This document shows, one piece after another, positions 45,740-56,195 of a stretch of DNA of 64,000 nt. The notes under the pieces were generated by a model. The model ran no database searches and was not told the DNA's origin. It saw only the letters and a list, made by a program, of their open reading frames with translations. This DNA comes from Trebouxia sp. TZW2008 (Eukaryota > Chlorophyta > Trebouxiophyceae > Trebouxiales > Trebouxiaceae), in assembly GCA_002118135.1 (NCBI GenBank), contig BDIU01000273.1, positions 180,113 to 244,112 of the forward strand, read 5' to 3'. The translations under genes were made by a program, and so were the position numbers. Numbering within the stretch: position 1 is the stretch's first letter; every line of letters begins with the position of its first letter.

Positions 45740-45982
45740 ATGTCAGGCGACACAATGATCCGTGCTGCTGCAGATTTATTCGATGAAGCGATGCGTGTCC
45801 GTATCGACAAAGCGCCAGATGACGACATCAATCGGAAGCGATCGGCCTGTGCTGGCAGTGTACGTATGGGTTCAAGTAAACCGAAACGCAAGGCCTGCTT
45901 TGACCTGAAACATGAATTTTTGGATCGTGGCCAGATGCCAGGTCACATGCCTTTTAGTAAATCACTCATTCAGGCTATATGA
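45740..45982 (+). CDS. Hypothetical 80-codon frame, possibly a first exon
   Basis: Head-to-head with the P450 start (63 bp apart). The frame starts MSGDTMIRAAADLFDEAMRV and is charged, with SSKPKRKACFD. GTACGT at about 45858 could be a donor, so only the first 40 codons may be coding. I recognise no family. It could be the 5' exon of a small gene or chance. Confidence 0.3.
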   Translation: MSGDTMIRAAADLFDEAMRVRIDKAPDDDINRKRSACAGSVRMGSSKPKRKACFDLKHEFLDRGQMPGHMPFSKSLIQAI

Positions 45983-46570
45983 TCCAGCCGTTAGCATGAC
46001 AAATTGTCAGTGCACACTTCAGGCTGCATTCCAGCAACGCAAATTGCAATGACGACAGACGAGATTGCCAGGGCCTTGCCTCTCAATGCATTGCCTGACA
46101 GCTTGCAGCTTGAAGGGAAAATTGCAGACAAAGCACTCATTGGCACTCAAAATATTTGGCCACTTGTGGCCTGTTGATCATCCGCTCATCGCATTGCGCA
46201 AACCAAACCATGCAAACCCCAACTCGCTTTATCATTGGCCAACGATCCATAGCATAATGTGCTATGGCAACTAAGTTTGTTTGACTGCCACTACACCCTT
46301 TTGAAGCACACAAGTCTCAGGCAGGATTCAACTTCACATTAAACTGCATCTGCATGTGTTGTCATGGTCAACAAGTCAAAATCAACTAGCGTCAGCACTT
46401 CATTGCAGCTGCCCAAAATTTGATGTTTCCAGCAATAGATATACCCAGACTTGTTCATGCATTTTGTTCCCAAGCACCAGTTGTAATCCTTAAGGCAGCT
46501 GGCATTCATGTTTTGTTGATAATTTCCCTATGCTGCAGCAGGCATGACTGTACTCTGACATCAAGCTGGA
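45983..46570. other. Intergenic region before the ABC1K-TSPO stop codon
   Basis: No recognisable gene. TCATTCAGGCTATAT and CACTTCAGGCTGCATT are short similar phrases that could be alternative acceptors for the uncertain gene at 45740. The rest shows nothing. Confidence 0.45.
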
Positions 46571-49500
46571 TCATGCGTTCAGAACTAGTCTGCGACTGAC
46601 TGTACTGCTTTGGCCTAATCTGCTCTGCATATGCCGCATGCGTTGCACGTGGACCTGCTGCCTCTTGGTGACACCTCGTGAGGCACTGCCTGTGGTGCTT
46701 GATACAGCATGCTGTCTGGAAGGCATGCCTCTGCTGCTCAGCATTGCACTGCTTGTCCTAGATAGTTGTCCAGGCCAATTGCAGCTGTTGTCATGTCGTT
46801 TGACTGTGACCATTCTGCTCATGCAGCTGCCACATGACAGCCTGCTGCTGCTGTGCCTGCTGTGCCCGCTGTGCCTGCTATGCCCGCTGTGCCTGCTATG
46901 CATGCTGAGCACGTCATGTCTGTCATGCAGCCTGACAGCTGCCTGACTGCGCATGCCTTTGAGCGGATTGCTTGCATACAATACGTTACCAGTCTGACTG
47001 CTGCTATGGGTGCTGCAGCTGCAGCTGATGCTGTTTTCACCTTGCTGAGCATAGGAATTGTGACCTAACAGAGACGCTGACATATTATGACTGCCGCTAT
47101 GTTGCAAGGGCAAAGTTCTGCAGACCTGCCTCCTGCTATGCAAGCTGCTATGCCTGTTAGCATGCTGTGAATGTCTGCCCAGATAGGACATGTCATCATC
47201 TGCAGAATTCTGCAACAGCTCTGTGCTCTGCCTCTCCGTGACACTTCTGCCCGTCTGGTCATCTTCTTCACCCTGTACACGTTCTTCCTCTTCCTCCAAC
47301 CCACAGGCCGGCATGTGATCACTAGTGTCATGTTGCAAAGGCATTGCCCTGCATTTTTGCCGATTGCTATGCCTGCCGTCATGCAGTGACCTGCCAAGAT
47401 AAGTCATTCTGCCAGCCGGCAGCTGCTGCAGCGGTTTCCCGCTGGGCGCTCGAGGGTAGCAGCGTGTGAAGTTCTGAGTGGAGGATTTACGGTTGATCTT
47501 TGGGGTGCCTTTGTCAGACTGTGGTGACTGCTGTTGTGTTTGGCTGTCAACCGCAATTTGCGCTTGAGTTCCCCACGCCATGTCATCTTCGTCCATGCTA
47601 GACTCAAGGGTAGTTGCCAGTTCTGCAACAGCAATGTGAATATCAGTTTGAGCAGCAGCACTGTATCTGACTGCATTATCAGACTGAAAAGTGGTATCTA
47701 CAGCTGTCACAATTTGCGCTTGAGTTCCCCACGCCATGTCATCTTCATCCATGCTAGACTCAAGAGTAGTCGCCATTTCTGCAACAAGCAAGCACACCAG
47801 GCACATTCCCGGATTCACAAGCAGATGTAAGTGTCCCAACAAGCATTGCCACAACATGAATCTTTGGAGTTTCTTTGTCAGGGCGCCTGCTCTTGTTTCT
47901 GGCTGTCAACTGCAATCTGAGCTTGCCCCCATGCCATCCCCATGCCATGTCATCGTCGTTCATGCTAGACTCAAGGGAAGTTGCCAATTCTGCAACAAGC
48001 ATGTGCGTCAGCTTCACTCCTGGACTCACAAGTAGCTATAGTTTCTGCAACAAGCATTATCACAATGATGATTTTTGGGGTTCCTTTGTTGGATTTTGGT
48101 CACTTCTCTTGTGTCTGGCTGGCAACTGCAAGCTGCGCTCAAGTCCCCCATGCCATGTCATCCTCGTCCATGCTCACTCAAGAGTAGTTGCCAGTTCTGC
48201 TGCACAGATGTGCACATCAATGTCATCATCCTCATTGCTATACGCGACAGCAAACTTATTTAATCAGTTACCGTGTCCGTTTGTTGCGCCACACACTGCT
48301 GCTACAGCCGATGGCGCCGCAACAGTGCAGTGAAGAGCAGTACAGCGCACTGCAGTGGATTATGCAAACTCACCCATGTCAATCTGTCGCTCCTGTACTC
48401 GGTCAATCAAGCTCTCCAAGGTGGCATTTGGTGACCCTTTCCGGTTGTTGCGCCACACGCTATTGCTCCAGCTGAACAACACAAAGGCCCAGCCCACCAC
48501 GGGCAGAAGAAGAGTGGCAGCTGAGGGCATCAGCCAGTGAAATGTGATGGTGGTGAAGCCTAAGAGCAAGAGGAACGCCGCACTGCACTTTAGCGCCCAG
48601 CTGGGACTGCGCGCCTTGTAGAAGCACACGTTCCAAGCCAGCTGAAAGAACAACTGCATCAGCAAACCAAAAAACGGCTTTTGGGAGTCTTATTCAACAG
48701 AGTGAAGCCCAAGAGCAAGAGGCACGCCACACTGCACATTAGCGCCCAGCTGAGGCTGCGCGCCTTGTAGAAACAGATGCATCAGCATACCAAAGGCTTG
48801 TGGGGTCATTTGACAGAATGAAGCCTAAGAGCAACAAGAATATTGCGCTGCCTTGTGGCACCCAGCTAGGGCTGAACACCTTCTAGAAAGACAGGCTCCA
48901 AGCCAGCTGAAAGAACAACATCAGCACACCAAAAAAGACTATGGGTGTGGGACTATGGTGTTTGACAGAGTGAAGCCTAAGAGAAAGAGCTGCACACCTT
49001 CTTGAAACACAGGCTGCAAGCTGACAGAACAGCTGCCCCAGCAAATGTAAAAGACCCATCAAGTTTGCAGTAGCTCACCACACAGAAACTCTTCCCAATT
49101 TCTGACACCTCTGGAAGCACTTAGCCAACCAGCAAGCGCAATGCAGCAGGAACAAGTAAGCAAGCTTGTGGTGCTGTTGCAGAAAGGCAACTCATGCCAT
49201 GTGCTTGAACCCCCCCAGACGCATGGTGAGGCAGACAAAAAACACATAGACAGACTTGTGCAGCCAAGACTAGAAGAGGCATGCCCTCCTCTGTGTAAAA
49301 AAGAGAAGGAAAGGCACCCGATGGTACACAACACCTCCAGGGACGGGGTGGGGCAGCCGCCAGATCAGCAACAGCCTTGTACAACACTCCTCTGTCATGC
49401 AGAAAGAGGAAGAAGAGTCATAGTTCTGTATAGCGCTCACCTGGGCAGAGAACAGAAGAAATGGAACGCTTGTATGCACAACTCCTCCTGGTGCAGATTG

Positions 49501-52500
49501 GGGCAGCCGCCAGATGAACAACAGCCTTGTACAACATTCCTATTTGATACAAAGAAGACCAAGGTTGCATTTGTACAGCACTTACACTTGATGCAAAGAG
49601 AGGGAAAGTGTTTTTATACAATGCTCACCTGTGATCCAAATAGAAGAAAAGGGACGCGCTTGTGCACGACGCCTCCAGGTGCTGGGTGGGGCAGCCGCCA
49701 GATCAGGAACGCTGCCAGGGCCATCAGGAAGTACATGACACACCACAGCGGCCGGTACAAGAAAGCCGGCACCATCCTGTACCACACACAAATGGCAAAG
49801 TTCAACTCTTGAGGCCCAAAATCTTTGCTGCAACTTATAGACTATGAATGCTGCTAGGGCCATGAAGACATGAATCACACATCACAGCGGCCGGAATAGG
49901 AATGCCGTTACCATCCTGTACCACACGTGAAACAATCACTTTGCACACCAGCAAGCCATAAGCTTGTACAACTCCTGACAACAGTCTTAATCATGCTGCT
50001 ACTACTGCTATCATCAAAATGCCCATCAACATAAAACTCACAGGACAACAATCCCAGGCGGGAAGCACATACTTGCTCATATGCTGCAACAACATGTCAA
50101 GCCTGCTTCAGCTTAGTCGAACCCCTTGTTGTTTCATGCCTGACAGGGTGGACTGTTAGTTCACTTGCTGTTTTCTGACAAAGCAAGGAAGATAACCAAA
50201 GTTTCACTGGGCATCCAGCTTCTGTGAGACTTCTGTACCAGGGCTAATGCACACATCATCCATCGCCCCTTTTTTGTCGCCGTTCTCATTACTGTCGCCA
50301 TTGTTGTTGCTGCTGTATAGAGTCATGGTTTGCGAGTGTGTTGCATACAGTAAGGAAGAAGAGTGCAGGGTGACGAACCATCCGGGCTTTGTGAGGCTTC
50401 TGTACCAGGAGGCATCCTGGCGTGAGCGCCCACCCAACACCAACCCCCCTTCACTGAACCATCCGTCAGCGCTGTACGCTTTGCGCCAGTTGCTCTTCTT
50501 CAGCTGCTTCCTACAAGCACAAGCTAATGTCAGCTTGGCTCTAAAAGCACCACTTATGTGAGCGCCCAACTCTAGTCCCCCTTCACTGGACCAGCCATCA
50601 GCGCTGTACGCTTTGCGCCAGTTACTCTTCTTCAGCTGCTTCCTACAAGCACAAGCTAATGTCAGCTTGGCTCTAAAAGCACCACTTATGTGAGCGCCCA
50701 ACTCTAGTCCCCCTTCACTGGACTAGCCATCAGCGCTGTTTGCCTTGCGCCAGTTACTTGTCTTCAGCTGCTTTCTGCAGTCACGTGCCTTACGTCAGCT
50801 TGGCTCCAAAACTACCACTTATGTGAGCGCCCAACAAAGGAGTGCATTGATCTTGAGCCAGCTGTCAGCGCTGTACGCTTTGCACCAGTCACCCTTCTTC
50901 AGCTGCTATCAGGGATCACATGCTAATGTCAGCTTGGCTCTGAGGCACTCCCCTGTTGGGTGTCCAAGCCAAAGGCAAAGGCACCAGGCAGCAACAAGCT
51001 AGAAAGTCGTATCAAAGGCATCAGCATGGGGCACAAACAGGGACAAAAGGCAGTTCAAAGGCAAGCATACAAGGCAACAATGGGCTCAAGAAGCAAGCCA
51101 AAGGCAAATACACAAAGCAGCGACATTCAGAAAGGCAGCAATGAAGAGAATAGAAGAAAAGAAAAGTCTATGCCATTAGGCGTCATAACAGGAGCCTCTG
51201 GCCAAAGAGGCAGCCCGGGATTGCTGCAAGACAGCGGTAACAGGGGCTGACTGACTGTCTGACGTCAAAGGCTTGCTTGGCCAAACGCAAAGGCAAAGAC
51301 AAGTGCACAAGGCAGCAACATTCATGGCAACATCAAAAGGGTTTGACTGTCTGAGATCCAGGGCTTGCCTGGCCAAGGGTTCAGGCAAATGCGCAATGCA
51401 GCAACAGGCACAGAGCGCAAGTCACAATCTGAAGCAGAAAGCAGCAGCAGCAATGGGCCTCACGGCAAATGCACAAAGCAGCAACAGACTGAAAGGCAAT
51501 ATCACATGGCAACTTACTGTCTGAGGTCCAGCGCTTCTTTGGCAAAGGGCTTCCACTGGCTGGCACTGCTGAAGTTTTCTACACCCATGTTCACTGCTAA
51601 ACCCCTGCACTAGCAGTCATACACTACGCAGGTCAGGGTGTTTTGATTCCAATCTCTGCTTTTGTCAGCACGCAGTCGACTCCTGAAAAATGTTTCACAT
51701 GGATGTTGGGCACCGTCACATGCACTTCAGCAGCAGCAGCAGCAGCAGCAGCACAACATTACATTCAATTAACCTAGCAAACAATTTGGATCAGCAAAGT
51801 TGTTTGCTGGGTCGATTAGCAGCTGAGCAAAGCTTTGGGTTTCAGACCCATATGTCTCTGAAGCAGGATGTATGAGCAAAGGTACATGGAATTTGTGTGG
51901 AAAAATACGTATGAAAGAATAGAACTGAAAGGACAGTTTTGGCTTACCTGATGAGCTGCACAACACGGAGCACAAAGAAAAGGTCTGGTGGAAAATTGTC
52001 GACAGAGGTCTGCTTCAGCGGACTGTCGGCAGCAAAAGGGTCCACCCTGTAAGCACACGCACAGATATAAAATTACATACTTGTACTCACACCTACATCG
52101 ACATATGCATATTCATGCATGCTTTAGCGTACATTTGCATGTATGCACGAGACTCCACCCTGTGAAGTGTATGCATATGCACTGACCCCAACTCTTGATT
52201 GTATATGAATGCTTGAAAGCATGCTAGACCATGTTTGATGTGTACTGGAATCTACTACAGCAATGGGTGCGGCCTTCCCACAGGCTGGTGTTGTTTATGC
52301 TGTGTCCTTGGCAGCTGACTGCAATTTCAACACTGATTCATGCATTGCCATAAGTTGAGTGCAGTTGTTGAAAAGCAGTACTCACTTGAGTCGAGTGTCA
52401 AACATGCCGTAGCCCATTTTGGCTCTGACGGCAGCGTCAGTCGAGCTAGTCTTGATACCCAGTCTGTCCATTGTCTGCGAGATGCGCAAGATGTCCTTGT

Positions 52501-55500
52501 CCTCAAGCGCAATGATCAGGTTTGCCAGCGCTAGTCTGTCCTTTGGCGGCAGCTGCTTGGACTGACCGTAGTCCAGAAGTCCTATTTTGCCACCTGCATC
52601 AAAGGAAGCAAATGATTCACATCAGCTTTGGCTGAAGGCAAAGTTTTGTCACCTGCATGAAATCGGAGGCAAGTACAAACCCAAGTCTTACGGGAGTCTT
52701 CCCTGACTTTGTATCAGCAAGGCATTGAGCAGATGACCCCAGACCTGGGGTTGATGCACAGCTTGAGGTCAGAGAATGCATACATCTGATGCAAGGTTTT
52801 TGATGTAAACACCAGCATTTACCTTTCATGACGAGGATGTTTCCTGGGTGGCAGTCTGCCTGGAACAGACCCTGGAGCAGCAGCATACGCCCGTACGCCT
52901 CACAGATACGGTTCAAGATCAATTTGGCTGCTTGATTCCTCTCAAACACACTCAGCCCTGCTGTATGATCCTGCCAAGCACAAGCATCAGCATACAATCA
53001 GGGGTGGGGTGCAAGAGCAAGTACTCATTGTGCCTCATGAACGCAATCAAACTCAGCTTGTACCCTCAGACTTTCACCAGAAACGGTGAAAACATGAACA
53101 AGATATGAACATGATCAAGACAACACCCACAACTCAAATTGAAGTCAATGGCGCTTTCAACTGGATAAGCATGATAGGGGTCAAATGCACACTCTCCAAT
53201 GTCAGGCGTATGATACAGCATGACAGGCAACTAATTGCTGCAGAATCCCTTGGCAGTGTCGCAATGTATACCGCTGAAGAGGGACAGGGCCGGAAAACAT
53301 GAACACGCAGGGCAAAAGAAATGCTTTGCTGAGTCCACAATGCAACAAGCGATCAGAGACTCACTTTCAAGCGTGTGATCTGCTCTCCCTCCAAGAATGT
53401 CATGACGAGAACATCCTTCGTCACCAAGCCTGGGATGCTCTGCGGCACCGCAACAGCTGACTTCATCACCTGCACAGCATGCAAAGCATGAACTGCATAG
53501 CGTGCAAAGCATGAACTGCATAGCGTACATTGACACCTGACTCAGCCTTTCTTCAGAATTTTGACAGTGGCATCAGAAAGGTACAAAGTCTTCTGTTGCC
53601 ATGAGCTTTTGCAGCAGCAAAATTGACACCTTACCTTGATATAGTTCTTACAGGTGTGCTGCTGATTAGTGCATGCATATTAGCTCATGGGCACAATCTA
53701 TGTTGCCCTCAGCGTATGCATCTGCCATTGCCTACGTAGAAATGGTTGCATGAGTATTGCGGGTTGTGCATCGTGCTGTGCTGGCCTTACTACCTCAAGA
53801 TGCTCAGCAATGGAGTCCATAACCCTGGCTTCCCGCTCAAAATCAAATTCAAGCTTGATTTGGGCGGCAAGCTCGTCCACAGCTGAGACTAAGTCAAATT
53901 TGAGCTCGGTCTTGGACAGGAAAGCCGCTGCAAGGCGGATGTTTGCCAAATCCTGAAACAGCACATAAGCTTATTGCACTTCATTCTCAGCAAATTCATA
54001 GGAGGAATGTCAGGCAAGCTCGAGGAAGGAATTAGGCTCCAGTGCACTCTGTTGACGCATTTGCAAAAGGTTCAGGCAGGGCTGAGGACACAGCTAGGTT
54101 TGATCAGGACCAAACAGGAACCTGCAAGATCAGTTTGGCTGAAGCCCAGGTGCATTCTTGCAAAACAATGCTTCTAAACACAAAAAGATTGAGTAGCAGA
54201 AGATGCTGACCTGTAGCATGAGATTGAGGGAGTCAGGATACTGAATCTTGACAGCGACTACCTGGCCGCTAAACTTGAGCTTTGCCTTGTGCACCTGCAG
54301 AGCATATTGCACTCTTGGCCTTAAGAAATCTGCCAGATTTAAATGTGTAAACTTCAGATTTACACAGATATCTGCAATGAAGATGTGGTACACATGCATC
54401 TGCAGTACAATGTAGACATGCACAACCGTCTATGTGTCTGTTGTGCATCCAAAACCTCTAACAACTTTCAGGGAGAAAAGCATGTTGTCAGGGAGTCAGT
54501 GTCGCTTCAAGGCATGTTCTGCTCTATATGGTTCACAGCCTTTCAGGCCTCAGATTTGTTCCATGCAGATGATGTTCAGAAGCTGTTTCGACAGGAAAAC
54601 CAGGGAGCAAGACGATTCCAGCGTTCAAGCCTGGGTTATTGAGGTAAACCCCATGCATGCCTTCAATCAAATCCAGGAAAGCGTCTGCATGCTCAGACAG
54701 GAAAGGTCTAGCTGCATGACCACAAAAGCAGCATGACCACGAAAGCAGGACCACCTTTATAATCAGCTTGGACTGCTTACCTGAAGGACCAGCTTCACTG
54801 ATACCAACATGCAAAGTATAACACAAACAGCGTGATGTTGCTTCAAAATGCAGACCTGGGTAACTGAGGCGGATGCCAAGGGCGCTGCAAGATTAATGCA
54901 AGAGAGAGCATCAGCATTCTCTTGCTGAGGCAAGAGCAATTTAGCAGCACATTCCTAAGAGCAGGACCAACTTGTCAACCCTCTCAAACCCGTGCTTTCT
55001 CAAACGATGCAGTTGCTCCAACGCAACCTTATGCAAAAGGTAATCCAATACGACATGGCTTGGAGATGCAGACCTGGGCATCTGAATTGCTGTCAGGCTT
55101 CCAACAATTGAACATCAGACGTCCTTGCAGTGATGCTCGAAACAAGCCAGTTCGGCACTGCAGGAGTTGTGCCACCTATACCTACCACCTTTGCTAGTTT
55201 GTGTAAAGCACCACATTATCAAAAGCACCTGGGCAATTGATGCAGATCCCAAGGGTGCCTCCAAATCAATCCATGCAAACACCTCGTTGACTGGCTTGCC
55301 CAGTCGCTGCTCCAATACCTCTTTTGTCTTTTCAGGCGACATGGGCGGCACCTACAGCCATGAAAAAACACTCACTGTGGGGTCAGCAGTTGCAAAAACT
55401 TTCATCTGTTAATGTTTTCCTGGCACTGACTAGTGCTGTGGCAAGTACAGCATGCAAGGTTTGATGACTCATGGTCAACATTGTTTCACAGCTGTCAGGC

Positions 55501-56195
55501 AACTGCTGCATGCTTACAAGTAAAGCGGAAAGCCTTTGGCAAATTGTGGGGTCCAATGATGCTTCACAGACATGTGACACTCCTGATCAAAGCAGGCATG
55601 CGCAGCTGATGTCCATATGATAGTCACACAGGACACAGGCTTGATGAATGGCAATACGATTTGTGACACCTTGCATTGCATGTCATCTGTGGCTATCATG
55701 CAATATTGTGCGAAGGCAGAAAGAAGTACCTGATCATGCAGTTTTGACAGGTACTCACAAATAGGCAGAGGCACAAAGTCGCCGCGCGCTCCCAGGAATT
55801 GACCAACCTGCAGGTCCGCAAAGAGTTGACTTCCTTGGGACTTTGGGAGAGGCTGCAAAGCTGAATTTGGTAGGATGTTTGATTTGGAGCAATAAAGAGC
55901 AAGGAGAGCTGTGATTGACCTTGAGGTAGAAGCCTCGCATGTCGACTGCCAAGGAATACATTTCGGCTCCTGCCCAAGCATGGTGCTTCTCCCAGAACTT
56001 GCCCTTCTCCGAAAGCTTACAGTACGGTAACACTCGGGCTCGGACTTGAGCGGCTTTGTACGCAAAGTATATCTTTGAAGCTCGTCGCCAGAAGGTAGCT
56101 GTCCGTCCCAAAGCTGTAAGTGCCTGCCAGTCACTGCGGGCGGTCGCGCCTTCAGCAAGTGCTTGAAGCGGATTCGGCTGGGGGATAGCCGTCAT
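46571..56195 (-). CDS. ABC1 (UbiB-like) kinase - TSPO/MBR fusion with His/Ser/Arg-rich tail
   Basis: Fourteen exons join with consistent phase to 992 residues: 55920-56195, 55730-55807, 55229-55351, 54211-54294, 53794-53952, 53365-53469, 52823-52970, 52386-52593, 51948-52046, 51518-51604, 50379-50510, 49629-49776, 48374-48653, 46571-47622. Residues about 90-455 are an ABC1 kinase: KVGQFLGARGDFVP (the KxGQ loop), PLGSASIAQVHKA (Ala-rich nucleotide loop), VAVKIQYP (lysine), LEFDFEREA, QADCHPGNILV (catalytic loop) and GLLDYGQ (DFG position), ending RVVQLIRGLAVNMGV and KEALDLRQ. Residues about 487-635 are TSPO/MBR: SWYRSLTKPGW, FLYRPLWCVMYFLMALAAFL, LFFQLAWNVCFYKARSPSW and NSVWRNN, five hydrophobic spans. 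The tail (643-992) is Ser/His/Arg/Gln rich with HSRHSGHSRHSGHSRH. ABC1 kinases act in quinone and lipid metabolism in plastids and mitochondria; TSPO binds porphyrins and sterols. Start ATG 56195 has an unresolved upstream context. The join rests on phase and on absence of a stop or start between the domains; transcript evidence is needed. Confidence 0.83.
46840..46910 (-). repeat. HSRHSG codon repeat
   Basis: Imperfect 18-bp units (plus strand GCTGTGCCTGCTATGCC) in the last ABC1K-TSPO exon encode repeated His-Ser-Arg-His-Ser-Gly. Confidence 0.8.
47690..48215 (-). repeat. Three echoes of ABC1K-TSPO exon 14 start
   Basis: The acceptor and first 65-90 bp of exon 14 (ELATTLESSMDEDDMAWG) recur at 47695-47795, 47905-48012 and 48110-48205. 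The nearest copy differs at only a few bases; the farthest has a TGA after LE. They read in the same frame as the exon across parts of the intron, which lengthens the apparent open frame to 47857. Confidence 0.88.
48675..49030 (-). repeat. Three echoes of ABC1K-TSPO exon 13
   Basis: Plus-strand AAGCCCAAGAGCAAGAGGCA, TTAGCGCCCAGCTGAGGCTG and GCGCGCCTTGTAGAA (48700-48775) copy the first part of exon 13. Weaker copies at about 48815-48915 and 48965-49030. Confidence 0.82.
49290..49600 (-). repeat. Echoes of ABC1K-TSPO exon 12, 3' part
   Basis: Copies at about 49305-49380 and 49440-49530 encode IWRLPHPVPGGVVYHRVPF- and IWRLPQSAPGGVVHTSVPF-like stretches, matching IWRLPHPAPGGVVHKRVPF of exon 12 (49629-49776). 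Each keeps a GTGAGC-like donor. Confidence 0.85.
49845..49940 (-). repeat. Echo of ABC1K-TSPO exon 12, 5' part
   Basis: GAATGCTGCTAGGGCCATGA, CACAGCGGCCGGAATAGGAA and TACCATCCTGTACCACAC (plus strand) copy the acceptor side of exon 12. Confidence 0.85.
50511..50955 (-). repeat. Tandem echoes of ABC1K-TSPO exon 11, about 127 bp unit, three copies
   Basis: Unit starts CAACTCTAGTCCCCCTTCAC (plus) and includes CAGCGCTGTACGCTTTGCGC and CTTCAGCTGCTTCCTACAAG. The copy at 50571-50697 is almost identical to the exon and flanking intron; copies at 50698-50830 and 50840-50950 are more diverged. The homogeneity of the first copy implies a recent event. Confidence 0.9.
51185..51400 (-). repeat. Echoes of ABC1K-TSPO exon 10, 3' end
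   Basis: Plus-strand TGTCTGAGATCCAGGGCTTG (51347-51366) and CTGTCTGACGTCAAAGGCTT (51255-51275) copy CTGTCTGAGGTCCAGCGCTT at the donor end of exon 10 (51518-51604). Confidence 0.7.
51728..51752. repeat. CAG trinucleotide run
   Basis: About eight CAG units in the intron between ABC1K-TSPO exons 9 and 10. Confidence 0.9.
54615..55100 (-). repeat. Echoes of ABC1K-TSPO exon 3 donor region
   Basis: GCCTGGGTTATTGAGGTAAA (54631), ACCTGGGTAACTGAGGCGGA (54855) and ACCTGGGCATCTGAATTGCT (55073) resemble plus-strand ACCTGGGCAATTGATGCAGA at the end of exon 3 (55228). The first extends 60 bp into the exon copy. Confidence 0.6.

Noticed and set aside
49141..49812. 223-codon plus-strand frame
   Set aside because: Antisense to TSPO exon 12 and its echoes; the minus strand carries the TSPO family motifs.
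50204..50701. 165-codon minus-strand frame with a perfect internal protein repeat
   Set aside because: It is exon 11, its intron and one echo read as a single frame, not a repeat protein. The true exon ends at the donor at 50379.
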